Below are positions 42,278 to 51,565 of a DNA stretch of 56,179 nt, one piece after another. Numbering within the stretch: position 1 is the first letter of the stretch; every line of letters begins with the position of its first letter. The translations under genes were made by a program, and so were the position numbers. The notes beneath the pieces were generated by a model. That model had not been told where the DNA came from, did no database searches, and saw only the letters and a program-made list of their open reading frames with translations. The stretch is taken from contig JAZREP010000005.1 in NCBI GenBank assembly GCA_045660865.1, positions 1-56,179 on the forward strand, written 5' to 3'. The DNA comes from CAZRRV01 sp045660865. GTDB lineage: Bacteria > Bacillota > Clostridia > Oscillospirales > Acutalibacteraceae.

Positions 42278-43186
42278 TTGGCCGACAATATGGCATTTAT
42301 CAAGGAACTCCAAAATAAAGGTATTTCTTTTACTGAAAAAGAGACAATGGACAAACACACCACCTTCCGCATCGGTGGAGAGGCAGATTTGTTCGTGAAT
42401 ATTGCCCATACAGAGCAGTTAAGCTTTGTTATAAAGGCGGCAAAAGAATTTGAAGTACCTTACCTTGTAATAGGCAACGGCTCTAATATGCTGGTATCCG
42501 ACCTTGGTATAGAGGGTGCGGTTTTACAGCTTTCGGGGCTTGACGGCATTTCTTATGACGGCTCTTGTGAAATCACCTGCGGTGCAGGATTAAAGCTTTC
42601 TAAGCTTTGCCTTTTCGCGGCGGAGCAGGATTTACAGGGTATGGAATTTGCCTGGGGCATACCGGGTACTGTCGGCGGTGCGGTATATATGAATGCCGGC
42701 GCCTACGATTCTGAGATGAAGAATGTTGTAACCTGTTGTAAGGTGGTTGATTCAAACGGTGAGCAAAGAATTGTTACGGCTGAGGATATGCAGTTTGGCT
42801 ATCGTACAAGTGTATTCCAATCCGAGCCGCTAATCGTCACCGAGGTTACCGTAAGGTTAGAGCCGGGTGAGGGCTCACAAATACGTGCTAAAATGGACGA
42901 TATTTTTATGCGCCGCAAGAATAAGCAACCGCTTGAATACCCAAGCGCCGGAAGCGTTTTCAAACGTCCTCAGGGCAACTATGCAGGCACATTGATAGAG
43001 GATTGCGGTCTAAAAGGCTATACCATAGGCGGTGCACAGGTGAGTGATAAGCACGCAGGCTTTATAGTTAATATCGGCTCGGCCACTGCAAGTGACGTAA
43101 AGCAGGTGGTAGAGCACGTGCAAATGCAGGTATTTTTAAAACATAGTATTCAACTGGAAAGAGAATTAAAATATATAGGTAGATGA
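42278..43186 (+). CDS. murB: UDP-N-acetylenolpyruvoylglucosamine reductase
   Basis: A 302-aa FAD enzyme. Landmarks: HTTFRIGGEADLFVNI, VIGNGSNMLVSDLG, GIPGTVGGAVYMNAGAYD, KNKQPLEYPSAGSVFKRP and a C-terminal HAGFIVN. It reduces enolpyruvyl-UDP-GlcNAc to UDP-MurNAc with NADPH. This is the type II (short) MurB. The start is TTG at 42278 behind CTGGAGGGG; the next in-frame ATG is at 42290. A 56-base gap after glk contains a TTGCAA-N17-TATATC promoter candidate, so murB-rapZ-whiA-dnaE may have its own promoter. Confidence 0.94.
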   Translation: MADNMAFIKELQNKGISFTEKETMDKHTTFRIGGEADLFVNIAHTEQLSFVIKAAKEFEVPYLVIGNGSNMLVSDLGIEGAVLQLSGLDGISYDGSCEITCGAGLKLSKLCLFAAEQDLQGMEFAWGIPGTVGGAVYMNAGAYDSEMKNVVTCCKVVDSNGEQRIVTAEDMQFGYRTSVFQSEPLIVTEVTVRLEPGEGSQIRAKMDDIFMRRKNKQPLEYPSAGSVFKRPQGNYAGTLIEDCGLKGYTIGGAQVSDKHAGFIVNIGSATASDVKQVVEHVQMQVFLKHSIQLERELKYIGR

Positions 43187-43193
43187 TATTTTT

Positions 43194-44051
43194 ATGGATT
43201 TGGTTATAGTTACCGGAATGTCGGGTGCAGGAAAATCCACTGCGGCTAATGCGCTTGAAGACATAGGATATTATTGCATTGATAACATACCGCCTGCTTT
43301 AATTAAGACAATGGCGGAGTTTTCCTCTACCAATTCGGAAATATCAAAGTTCGCCATAGTCACAGACATACGCAGTAAGGCGATGTTTAATGAGGCTTAT
43401 GATGTTTTGGATGAACTTAAAAAACAATATGAAATTAAAATATTATTTTTAGACGCCTCAAACGAAAGCTTAGAGCGCCGTTACAAGCAAACACGCCGCA
43501 CACATCCGCTTAGCACCAATGACACAAAACTTAATACCGCCGATGCGATAGAAAAAGAACGGGAAGTTTTGATGCCTGTAAGGGCTATTTCGGATTACAT
43601 TATTGATACTTCAATGTTATCAATGGCGTTGCTTAAAGAGAAAATAACCAATCTGTTTTTGAATGATGCCAATAAGAGTATGCGAATTGAGTGTATGTCT
43701 TTTGGCTTTAAACACGGCACCGTTACGGACGCTGACTTGTTGTTTGATTCCCGTTGCCTTGTAAACCCTTATTACGTTGAGGAGTTAAGAACTCTTACCG
43801 GTCTTGATAAGGAAATACAAGATTTTGTTATTGGGCAACCGGAGTCTAAGGAGTTTGTCAATAAATTATTTGACTTTGTTGACTGTGCGGTACCGCTCTA
43901 TGTTGCCGAGGGCAAAACACGGCTGGTAATCGCAGTCGGTTGTACGGGCGGCAAGCACCGTTCGGTCACGCTTAGCGAAATGCTCTGCGCCCATTTGCAA
44001 AAGCTAGGCTACAACGCAAACGTTAATCACAGAGATATAAACAAGCAGTAG
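43194..44051 (+). CDS. rapZ: RNase adapter protein RapZ (YvcJ)
   Basis: A 285-aa protein. The P-loop is VTGMSGAGKSTAANALED, and the C-terminal domain has IVIGCTGGKHRSVTLSEML in variant form. In E. coli RapZ binds small RNAs and guides RNase E; in Bacillus YvcJ is a nucleotide-binding protein involved in competence and wall control. It lies in the conserved murB-rapZ-whiA order of Bacillota, 7 bases after murB, with a weak ribosome site (AGGTAG). Confidence 0.94.
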   Translation: MDLVIVTGMSGAGKSTAANALEDIGYYCIDNIPPALIKTMAEFSSTNSEISKFAIVTDIRSKAMFNEAYDVLDELKKQYEIKILFLDASNESLERRYKQTRRTHPLSTNDTKLNTADAIEKEREVLMPVRAISDYIIDTSMLSMALLKEKITNLFLNDANKSMRIECMSFGFKHGTVTDADLLFDSRCLVNPYYVEELRTLTGLDKEIQDFVIGQPESKEFVNKLFDFVDCAVPLYVAEGKTRLVIAVGCTGGKHRSVTLSEMLCAHLQKLGYNANVNHRDINKQ

Positions 44052-44061
44052 AGGTGATACT

Positions 44062-44919
44062 GTGTCTTTTTCTCAAGAATTAAAAAAGGCGCTGTGCGCA
44101 ACAAAGGTGGAGGCCTGTTGCCGTTTTGCTGAAGTTTGTGCATTGTTTTTGTACGGCGGCGCTTTTTTACCCAATTCGGTTTTTTACAGCGGGTTTTCTA
44201 CCCACGCCGCTGACAGAATAAGTAAAACCTTAAAACGTGACTTTTCGATTTACCCACGCGTTACAAATTCGGGTAAAAAAGTCACATTATCTATTGAGAG
44301 TGCAGCTGACCGAAAGAGGCTTTTAAACCATTTTAGTGCAAACGCTTCCTTTCTAAAACGAGATTGCTGTCGGTCTGCATATCTCAGGGGTGTATTTTTA
44401 GCTTGTGGCAATATGAATGACCCCGAAAAAGATTACCGATTGGAATTTTCCACAAAGGACGATTCCTTGGCGGCTTATTTAGAGCAAATTTTGCTTGATT
44501 GCGGCTTTACGCCAAAAGAAACTAAGCGCAATAAAAACAATGTTTTATATTTTAGGGACAGCCGCCAGATAGAAGATGTTTTAACCTTTATGGATGCCGG
44601 TGCAGTGGCGCTGGAATTGATGGGTGTAAAGGTTTACAAGGATATGCTGAACAAATCCAACCGCTTGCGAAATTGCGACGATGCAAACATTACCAAACTG
44701 GTAAATGCGGCTATGCGGCAAACGGAGGCAATTGAGAAGCTGATTGCCGTTAACCGCTTAGACACCTTGCCTGAAGAGTTGCAGGCAGCCGCAAAACTGC
44801 GGTTAGAAAATCCGGAGGCATCACTTAATGACCTTTGCGCTTTAAGCAGTGTACCGATTACACGCTCAGGGTTAAATCACAGATTAAACAGACTATTAGA
44901 AATAGCCAAGGAATATTAA
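44062..44919 (+). CDS. whiA: DNA-binding protein WhiA
   Basis: A 285-aa protein. The N-terminal part resembles a degenerate LAGLIDADG endonuclease (about 1-190; CCRSAYLRGVFLACGNMNDP), and the C-terminal helix-turn-helix (about 215-285) contains LNDLCALSSVPITRSGLNHR. WhiA controls sporulation genes in actinobacteria and cell-division timing in Bacillus. The start is GTG behind GAGGTGAT. It sits 10 bases after rapZ and is followed by dnaE. Confidence 0.95.
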   Translation: MSFSQELKKALCATKVEACCRFAEVCALFLYGGAFLPNSVFYSGFSTHAADRISKTLKRDFSIYPRVTNSGKKVTLSIESAADRKRLLNHFSANASFLKRDCCRSAYLRGVFLACGNMNDPEKDYRLEFSTKDDSLAAYLEQILLDCGFTPKETKRNKNNVLYFRDSRQIEDVLTFMDAGAVALELMGVKVYKDMLNKSNRLRNCDDANITKLVNAAMRQTEAIEKLIAVNRLDTLPEELQAAAKLRLENPEASLNDLCALSSVPITRSGLNHRLNRLLEIAKEY

Positions 44920-44934
44920 AAAGGAGGGGTGAAA

Positions 44935-47900
44935 ATGTCCTTTGTTCATCTGCATGTGCATACAGAGTACAGCCTGCTTGACGGCGCTTGCCGAATAGAC
45001 AGATTGTTGCAAGCTGCCAAAGATAAAGGGCAGACCGCCCTTGCCATAACCGACCACGGCGTAATGTACGGCGTGATGGAATTTTATAAAAAAGCGAAAA
45101 AGTTAGGTATTAAACCTATAATTGGCTGTGAGGTTTATGTTGCGCCCCGAAGCCGCTTTGATAAGGTGCGTGAGTTGGATTATGAATACCGCCACCTGAT
45201 TCTGCTTTGCAAAGATAACGTAGGTTACCAAAACCTTATAAAAATGGTGTCCAAAAGCTTTATGGAGGGCTTTTATTCTAAGCCCCGTGTTGATATGGAA
45301 CTGTTACGCAGTCATAGTGAAGGTCTTATTGCTCTTTCGGCTTGTCTTGCCGGAGAAATACCGAAAAGACTGATGAACAATGATTACGAGGGCGCCAAAA
45401 AACACGCCTTGGATATGCTTAAAATTTTTGGTGAGGATAATTATTATCTTGAACTGCAAGACCACGGCATTACCGAACAGTTGCAGGTTAATAACCAAAT
45501 ACGCCGACTTTCTGGGGAATTGAATATTCCCACAGTTGCCACAAATGATGTGCATTACATTGAAAAAGAGGATGCATTAATGCAGAATGTTCTGCTTTGC
45601 ATCCAGACTAACCATACAATAAAAGAAGAAAACCCCATGTCCTTCCCGACAGAGGAGTTTTATCTTAAAACCGAGCAGGAAATGCTCGAAATATTTGATA
45701 AGCGCTCGGTAGAAAATACCGCAAGAATAGCAGAGCGCTGCAATGTTGATTTTGAGTTTGGCAAAACCAAGCTCCCCGTTTTTGATATAGGCGATAAGGA
45801 CCACTTTGAGTATTTTAAAGAAAAATGCTACGAGGGTTTATATAAATATTACGGTCAAAACCCCAGTGCCGAGGTTACGGAAAGATTAGAGTACGAGCTT
45901 TCGGTTATCAACAAAATGGGTTATGTTGACTATTATTTAATTGTACAGGATTTTGTTAATTATGCGAAATCAAAGGGTATTCCGGTAGGTCCCGGGCGTG
46001 GCTCGGGTGCAGGAAGCTTGGCGGCTTACTGTATCGGTATTACAGGTATTGACCCGATTAAATATAATTTGCTGTTTGAGCGGTTTTTAAACCCCGAACG
46101 AGTCTCAATGCCCGACTTTGATATTGACTTTTGTTATGTTAGACGGCAAGAGGTTATTGACTATGTTGTCGACAAATATGGTGAGGAGTATGTAGCACAG
46201 ATTGTCACCTTTGGTACAATGGCGGCTAGGGCTGCCGTGCGTGATGTCGGTCGTGCTATGGCGGTGCCTTATTCGTTGTGCGATAAGGTAGCAAGAATGA
46301 TACCCCAAAGGCTTGACATAACAATTGAAAAAGCCTTGAATGAGTCGGACGAACTGCGTGCAATATATAACAGTGAGCCCGAGGTTAAGACTTTGGTAGA
46401 TATGGCAAGAAAGGTAGAGGGTATGCCGCGCCATGCCTCAACCCACGCCGCAGGCGTAGTAATTACGGACAAGCCTGTTTATGAGTATGTACCCCTTGCG
46501 ACTAATGACGGTGCAGTTGTAACTCAATTTACAATGACCTTGTTAGACGAGCTGGGGCTTCTTAAAATGGATTTCTTGGGGCTTCGCAACATTACGGTTA
46601 TTGACGATACAATTAACCAGATGCGCCAAAAAGGTGTGGACATCACTGCCGACACAATACCCATTAACGATAAAGCAACTATGGAAATGATGTCCGCAGG
46701 CCTTACTGATGGTGTATTCCAGTTTGAATCGGGCGGAATGAAAAGTGTTCTGCAATCCTTTAAACCGGAAACCATAGAGGACCTTATTGCGATTATTTCG
46801 CTTTACCGCCCAGGCCCGATGGAATCTATACCTAAATACATTTATAACCATAACCACCCGGACAGCATAAAATATGATACCGAATTATTAAGACCTATTC
46901 TGTCGGTAACTTACGGTTGCGTAGTTTATCAAGAACAGGTTATGCAAATTTTCCGCAACTTAGCGGGTTATTCGCTCGGCAGGGCGGATATTGTGCGCCG
47001 TGCGATGTCTAAGAAAAAGCACGATGTTATGGAAAAGGAACGCAATGCTTTTATCTACGGCGAGAAAAATCCTGACGGCTCTTATAATTGCGTGGGCTGT
47101 GTCAATAACGGCATTGACCCAAAGGTTGCTGAAAAGATTTTTGACGAAATGTCAGCATTTAGTTCTTATGCTTTTAATAAATCTCACGCTGCGGCGTATG
47201 CCTGGGTTGCATACCAGACTGCTTATTTAAAATGCCATTTCAAAATGGAATATATGGCGAACCTCTTAACCAGCGTGCTCGACCGCTTTTCAAAGGTTGC
47301 ACAATATATCGGCGAATGTAACCGAATGGGAATTGAGGTTTTACCGCCCAGTGTAAATGAGAGTCAGGCGGCATTCCGCGCAACCGATAAGGGAATACGG
47401 TTTGGCCTTTTGGCAATCAAGAGCCTTGGTGAAGGTCCTATAAACTTACTTGTTAAAGAAAGAGAGCAAAACGGACCATATAAATCGCTTTATGATTTTT
47501 GTGAGCGCGTGTCAACAGGTATGATTAACCGCCGTGCCATTGAAAACTTGATTTTCTGCGGTGCTTTTGACGGGTTAGGTAACAACCGCCGAGAAATGTT
47601 GCAGGCGTTGGATTTGATTTTAAAGGATGTTGAAAACAAAAACCGCTATGCCAAAAACGGGCAGATAAGCTTTTTTGATGACGGAACGCTTGATAAAGAG
47701 CCTTTTAAGATGCCCGTGTTGGAGGAGCTGCCCAAAAACGAGATGCTGAAAGCTGAAAAAGAGGTAACCGGTCTTTACCTTTCGGGGCATCCTATGGCGG
47801 CATTTGAAGCTTATGCCCGTAAAACAGGTGTTACTAGAATTTCCGATTTGAATGACAATGAAACAGCTGTTAAGTATGACGGAAAAACAGTCAAGGTGCT

Positions 47901-48375
47901 TGGAATAGTTAATCGTGTAAAACGGCGCTCAACTAAAACTGAGCAAATAATGGCAAATATTGAATTGGAGGATACCTACGGAAGCATTTCCTGTACGATT
48001 TTCCCAAAACATCTTTTGCAGTATGCTTCGATTTTAGCGGAGGGCAGTGTCTTAGAGGTTACTGCCAGGGTATCGTTTTATGAGGGCAGAGATACCGAAC
48101 TGCTTTTAGAACACGCTCGTGTTATAACGGCTGAGGATACTAAAAAAACAGTTAAAAAGGGACTATATTTGCGGTTGCCTAATTTAAACGGCCCGGAATA
48201 TAATCTTGTTAAGGCTGAACTCCAAAAAGCGAAAGGCGATACGCCGGTAATATTTGTTCTTGCGGATACAAATAAGCGTTTTGCCGCTAATGAGTCGCTT
48301 TTTGTTGATGGTGATACGCTGAATTTAGAAAAATTAAGACACATTTTAGGGAATGAGAACGTTAAACTGGTATAA
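44935..48375 (+). CDS. dnaE: DNA polymerase III alpha subunit
   Basis: An 1146-aa family C polymerase. The PHP domain begins FVHLHVHTEYSLLDGACRID. The palm has GPGRGSGAGSLAAYCIGI and the catalytic PDFDIDFCYVRRQEVIDYV. The fingers have YRPGPMESIPKYI. An OB fold near the C-terminus has KVLGIVNRVKRRSTKTEQ. In Bacillota carrying PolC, DnaE extends RNA primers on the lagging strand; PolC is not in this window. The ATG at 44935 follows AAGGAGGGG. It ends the murB operon and is followed by pfkA with its own promoter. Confidence 0.96.
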   Translation: MSFVHLHVHTEYSLLDGACRIDRLLQAAKDKGQTALAITDHGVMYGVMEFYKKAKKLGIKPIIGCEVYVAPRSRFDKVRELDYEYRHLILLCKDNVGYQNLIKMVSKSFMEGFYSKPRVDMELLRSHSEGLIALSACLAGEIPKRLMNNDYEGAKKHALDMLKIFGEDNYYLELQDHGITEQLQVNNQIRRLSGELNIPTVATNDVHYIEKEDALMQNVLLCIQTNHTIKEENPMSFPTEEFYLKTEQEMLEIFDKRSVENTARIAERCNVDFEFGKTKLPVFDIGDKDHFEYFKEKCYEGLYKYYGQNPSAEVTERLEYELSVINKMGYVDYYLIVQDFVNYAKSKGIPVGPGRGSGAGSLAAYCIGITGIDPIKYNLLFERFLNPERVSMPDFDIDFCYVRRQEVIDYVVDKYGEEYVAQIVTFGTMAARAAVRDVGRAMAVPYSLCDKVARMIPQRLDITIEKALNESDELRAIYNSEPEVKTLVDMARKVEGMPRHASTHAAGVVITDKPVYEYVPLATNDGAVVTQFTMTLLDELGLLKMDFLGLRNITVIDDTINQMRQKGVDITADTIPINDKATMEMMSAGLTDGVFQFESGGMKSVLQSFKPETIEDLIAIISLYRPGPMESIPKYIYNHNHPDSIKYDTELLRPILSVTYGCVVYQEQVMQIFRNLAGYSLGRADIVRRAMSKKKHDVMEKERNAFIYGEKNPDGSYNCVGCVNNGIDPKVAEKIFDEMSAFSSYAFNKSHAAAYAWVAYQTAYLKCHFKMEYMANLLTSVLDRFSKVAQYIGECNRMGIEVLPPSVNESQAAFRATDKGIRFGLLAIKSLGEGPINLLVKEREQNGPYKSLYDFCERVSTGMINRRAIENLIFCGAFDGLGNNRREMLQALDLILKDVENKNRYAKNGQISFFDDGTLDKEPFKMPVLEELPKNEMLKAEKEVTGLYLSGHPMAAFEAYARKTGVTRISDLNDNETAVKYDGKTVKVLGIVNRVKRRSTKTEQIMANIELEDTYGSISCTIFPKHLLQYASILAEGSVLEVTARVSFYEGRDTELLLEHARVITAEDTKKTVKKGLYLRLPNLNGPEYNLVKAELQKAKGDTPVIFVLADTNKRFAANESLFVDGDTLNLEKLRHILGNENVKLV

Positions 48376-48391
48376 TTTTTCTGTTTAGCTC

Positions 48392-48421
48392 TTGACATAC
48401 AATAATTTGGGTTTATGATAT
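48392..48421 (+). promoter_or_regulatory. Promoter of pfkA
   Basis: Perfect TTGACA (48392-48397), 18-base spacer, TGATAT (48416-48421), 28 bases before the ATG. Confidence 0.55.
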
Positions 48422-48449
48422 AAATAATAAAAAATGAGGATGAAGAAGA

Positions 48450-49415
48450 ATGTCAATTAAAACAATAGGTGTACTTACAAGCGGTGGCGACGCCCCGGGA
48501 ATGAACGCTGCAATCCGTGCAGTTGTTAGAACAGCCATAGGTCTTGGAATGAAGGTTTATGGTATCCGCCGTGGTTATAACGGTTTAATTGAGGGTGACG
48601 TTATTGAGATGGACCTCCGCTCAGTTTCGGATATAATCCATCGTGGCGGAACAGTTTTATATACTGCCCGCAGCCCGCTTTTTAAAACCGAGCAGGGAGT
48701 TCAAATGGCTGTTGATAACTGCCGTAAATTCGGTATAGAGGGTATAGTTGTTATCGGCGGTGACGGTTCGTTCAGAGGTGCCGCAGATTTAAGTTCAAGA
48801 GGAATTCCTTGTATTGGCGTGCCCGGAACAATTGATAACGATATTTCATCAACACAGTATACCATCGGTTTTGATACAGCTATGAATACCGCTATGGAAA
48901 TGATTGATAAACTGCGTGATACTTCTCAATCGCATGACCGTTGCAGCGTTGTAGAGGTTATGGGCAGAGGCGCAGGACACTTGGCATTACAGACAGGTAT
49001 TGCTGTAGGCGCTACCTATATTATTTTAAAAGAAGCACCCTATAGTGTTGAAAAAATCTGCGATAAAATTAAAGCAACACAGCAGCTTGGTAAACATCAT
49101 TTTATAATTATTGTTTCTGAGGATGTTACCGATGTTGTAGCATTAGCAAAGGAAATTGAGGAGCGCACAGGTGTTGAATCACGTGCAACAGTTTTAGGCC
49201 ATGTACAGCGTGGCGGCAGCCCCACAGTACGTGACCGCCGTATGGCAAGCTTAATGGGAAGCTATGCGGTTAACTTGCTCAAAAACAATAAGGGCAACCG
49301 TGTTGTTTCGTTCCAAAATGCAGTTGTTGTTGATTATGATATTCAAGAGGCTCTTTCTATGAAAAAGACCATTGATATCAATGAATACCATACTGCTAAC
49401 AGCATTTCTATCTAA
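48450..49415 (+). CDS. pfkA: ATP-dependent 6-phosphofructokinase
   Basis: A 321-aa protein of the bacterial ATP-PFK type. GVLTSGGDAPGMNAAIRAVV is the ATP loop, IGGDGSFRGA contains the Gly-Asp-Gly of ATP-dependent forms, GVPGTIDNDI holds the catalytic Asp and EVMGRGAGHLALQTGIA lines the sugar site. It commits fructose-6-phosphate to glycolysis. It follows the hprK-glk and murB-dnaE blocks, so the fructose-1,6-bisphosphate it makes is the signal HprK reads. The ribosome site is GAGGATG and a terminator follows. Confidence 0.96.
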   Translation: MSIKTIGVLTSGGDAPGMNAAIRAVVRTAIGLGMKVYGIRRGYNGLIEGDVIEMDLRSVSDIIHRGGTVLYTARSPLFKTEQGVQMAVDNCRKFGIEGIVVIGGDGSFRGAADLSSRGIPCIGVPGTIDNDISSTQYTIGFDTAMNTAMEMIDKLRDTSQSHDRCSVVEVMGRGAGHLALQTGIAVGATYIILKEAPYSVEKICDKIKATQQLGKHHFIIIVSEDVTDVVALAKEIEERTGVESRATVLGHVQRGGSPTVRDRRMASLMGSYAVNLLKNNKGNRVVSFQNAVVVDYDIQEALSMKKTIDINEYHTANSISI

Positions 49416-49422
49416 TATTTGA

Positions 49423-49453
49423 GGCAGGTTATTAAATAACCTGCCATTTTTTC
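49423..49453 (+). terminator. Terminator of pfkA
   Basis: GGCAGGTTA / TAACCTGCC stem with a 5-base loop and ATTTTTTC tail. Confidence 0.85.
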
Positions 49454-49472
49454 TCAAAGGCAGGTGAGTAGA

Positions 49473-51299
49473 TTGGCCCAAATAGAAAGATTAAAGCAAA
49501 AAGCAAATAAATTACCGCTGTTGCCCGGTGTATATATAATGAAAAACAGTGATGGCAAAATTATATATATCGGCAAGGCAAAGAAACTCAAAAACCGTGT
49601 CAGCCAGTATTTCCATGGTGTTCACAAGCATCCTGTAAAGGTTTATAAAATGGTTATGCAGGTTGCAGACTTTGATTACATTGTTTGTGACAGCGAGTTT
49701 GAGGCTTTAATTTTAGAGTGCTCTATGATAAAACAGCACAAGCCCAAATACAATATTCTTTTAAAAGATGATAAAGGGTATTCGTATATCCGCATAGAAA
49801 CAGGGGACTGGCCTCGCATGCAGGCGGTGCACCTTAAAAAAGATGACGGCGCGACCTATCTTGGACCTTATAATTCTTTTTATGTAGTCAAGAATATGGT
49901 TGATGAGGCTTGCAAAATATTTAGACTGCCAACCTGCTCAAAAGTATTCCCCAGAGATTTTGGTAAAGCCAGACCCTGCTTAAATAAACACATTGATAAA
50001 TGTATGGGTTTGTGTACAGGTAAAATAAGCAAGGCAGAGTATAATGAGGCGTTTAATTCAGCGGTGCAGTACATTAAAAACGGCGAAAGAGAGTCAGTTC
50101 AGCACTTGGAACGTGAAATGAACAAAGCCGCAGAAAATTTAGAGTTTGAAAAAGCCGCAAGAATAAGAGACAGAATAACAGCAATAAATAAAAGCCGTGA
50201 CAAGCAGAAGGTTATTACCTCATCTGAAAAGCGAATTGATGTAATAGCGGCGGCTAAAACGGCTGAAATATACGGTATACAGGTCTTTATTTTCAAAAAC
50301 GGCAGGTTAGAGGATTTAAACGGGTTTACGTTTCCGATTATGTCATCGCCTGAAACTATGGCGGCAGATTTTATTAAACAGTATTATGCAGACAATACTG
50401 ATATACCGCCTAAAATTTATATTGATTCTGAGCCGGAGGACATTGAGTTGCTCCAGCAGTGGCTCAGTGAAAAGCGGGGCAAAAAGGTTGAAATTTTGGT
50501 GCCTAAAATAAGTGCCAACAAGGCGCTTGTTGAAATGTGCCGTCGCAACGCCAGTGAACTGATTGCAAATGAACGAGGGATTAGCGGAAACACCGCTGCC
50601 GCATTGGACGAACTGGCAAGGTTGCTAGGGCTTCAAAAAGCTCCTGAGTATATTGAGGCGTATGATATTTCGCACACCGCAGGAAATGAGAATGTTGGCG
50701 GAATGGTAACCTTTTTAATGGGCGAGCCGCTAAAATCGGGATACCGCAAGTTTCGTATTAAAACGGTAGCAGGGCAGGATGATTTTCATTCTATGGCAGA
50801 AGTGCTTGACCGCCGCTTTACAGAATATCACAATAACAAGGAGTCAAATGAAGGCTTTGGACGACTGCCCGATTTAATTCTTTTAGACGGAGGAACGCCA
50901 CAGCTTAATGCCGTGCGACCCATTTTAGAAAAGCACGGAATAAATAGTCCCTTGTTTGGTATGGTAAAGGACAGCAAGCATAAAACCAGCGCGATAGCAT
51001 CGTCGGGCGGCAGTATTGCAATAAAGGCAAACAGACGAGCATACACCTTGCTTACAAAAATACAAGATGAGGTGCACCGCTTTGCAATAGGCTTCCATCA
51101 TCAGCGTGCAGGAAAAAAGGCGCTAACCTCAAGGCTTACTGAAATTGAGGGTATTGGTGAGAAAAAAGCGGCTCTGCTGTTAAAGGAGTTTAAAACAGTT
51201 AAGGCTATAAAGCAAGCAACCAAGGAACAGTTGTCGGCAGTTCGTGGAATATCTGTCACCGATGCCAAAAACATTGCCCAGTATTTTGAAAAAGAATAA
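49473..51299 (+). CDS. uvrC: Excinuclease ABC subunit C
   Basis: A 608-aa protein. The N-terminal GIY-YIG nuclease has LPLLPGVYIMKNSDGKIIYI. A UVR motif (about 200-235; NKAAENLEFEKAARIRDRI), a C-terminal RNase H-like nuclease domain (LILLDGGTPQLNAVRP) and a terminal helix-hairpin-helix pair (LTEIEGIGEKKAALLLKEF) follow. It makes both incisions in nucleotide excision repair with UvrA and UvrB. The start is TTG at 49473, with AGGTGAG just before it; the in-frame GTG at 49464 is part of that ribosome site. A shared terminator follows. Confidence 0.95.
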   Translation: MAQIERLKQKANKLPLLPGVYIMKNSDGKIIYIGKAKKLKNRVSQYFHGVHKHPVKVYKMVMQVADFDYIVCDSEFEALILECSMIKQHKPKYNILLKDDKGYSYIRIETGDWPRMQAVHLKKDDGATYLGPYNSFYVVKNMVDEACKIFRLPTCSKVFPRDFGKARPCLNKHIDKCMGLCTGKISKAEYNEAFNSAVQYIKNGERESVQHLEREMNKAAENLEFEKAARIRDRITAINKSRDKQKVITSSEKRIDVIAAAKTAEIYGIQVFIFKNGRLEDLNGFTFPIMSSPETMAADFIKQYYADNTDIPPKIYIDSEPEDIELLQQWLSEKRGKKVEILVPKISANKALVEMCRRNASELIANERGISGNTAAALDELARLLGLQKAPEYIEAYDISHTAGNENVGGMVTFLMGEPLKSGYRKFRIKTVAGQDDFHSMAEVLDRRFTEYHNNKESNEGFGRLPDLILLDGGTPQLNAVRPILEKHGINSPLFGMVKDSKHKTSAIASSGGSIAIKANRRAYTLLTKIQDEVHRFAIGFHHQRAGKKALTSRLTEIEGIGEKKAALLLKEFKTVKAIKQATKEQLSAVRGISVTDAKNIAQYFEKE

Positions 51300-51301
51300 A
51301 A

Positions 51302-51335
51302 AAACGGCACTGCTAATTAGCAGTGCCGTTTATAT
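51302..51335. terminator. Bidirectional terminator after uvrC
   Basis: AAACGGCACTGCT-AATT-AGCAGTGCCGTTT, 13-bp perfect arms, serving uvrC and the small minus-strand gene. Confidence 0.88.
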
Positions 51336-51343
51336 TATAAAAA

Positions 51344-51505
51344 TTAGCCTTCGATTACTTCGTCGTCCTCGTCGCACTCGATGAATTCGTATTCCTCATT
51401 ATCTCTATCAATCAGGTAACGGTTAACAAGTACTGCAACGCCGGCTGCCATAGCAACAACAGCAATAAGGATTGAAATAAACCACATAACATGTTTAAAG
51501 CTCAT
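51344..51505 (-). CDS. Small acidic-tailed membrane protein, 53 aa
   Basis: A short gene: MSFKHVMWFISILIAVVAMA at the start, one transmembrane helix (about residues 6-28), then a very acidic tail ending CDEDDEVIEG. The ribosome site AAAGGTGG lies 8 bases upstream of the ATG, and a terminator lies directly after the stop. Codon use matches the neighbours. This layout (single helix plus acidic cytoplasmic tail) recurs in small Clostridia proteins, but I cannot name it. It lies 60 bases downstream of cls on the same strand. Confidence 0.72.
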   Translation of the reverse strand: MSFKHVMWFISILIAVVAMAAGVAVLVNRYLIDRDNEEYEFIECDEDDEVIEG

Positions 51506-51565
51506 TAAAAAAACCACCTTTCTTTATTTCATTGTAATATTTATTCCCATAAAAGTCAAGCCATA

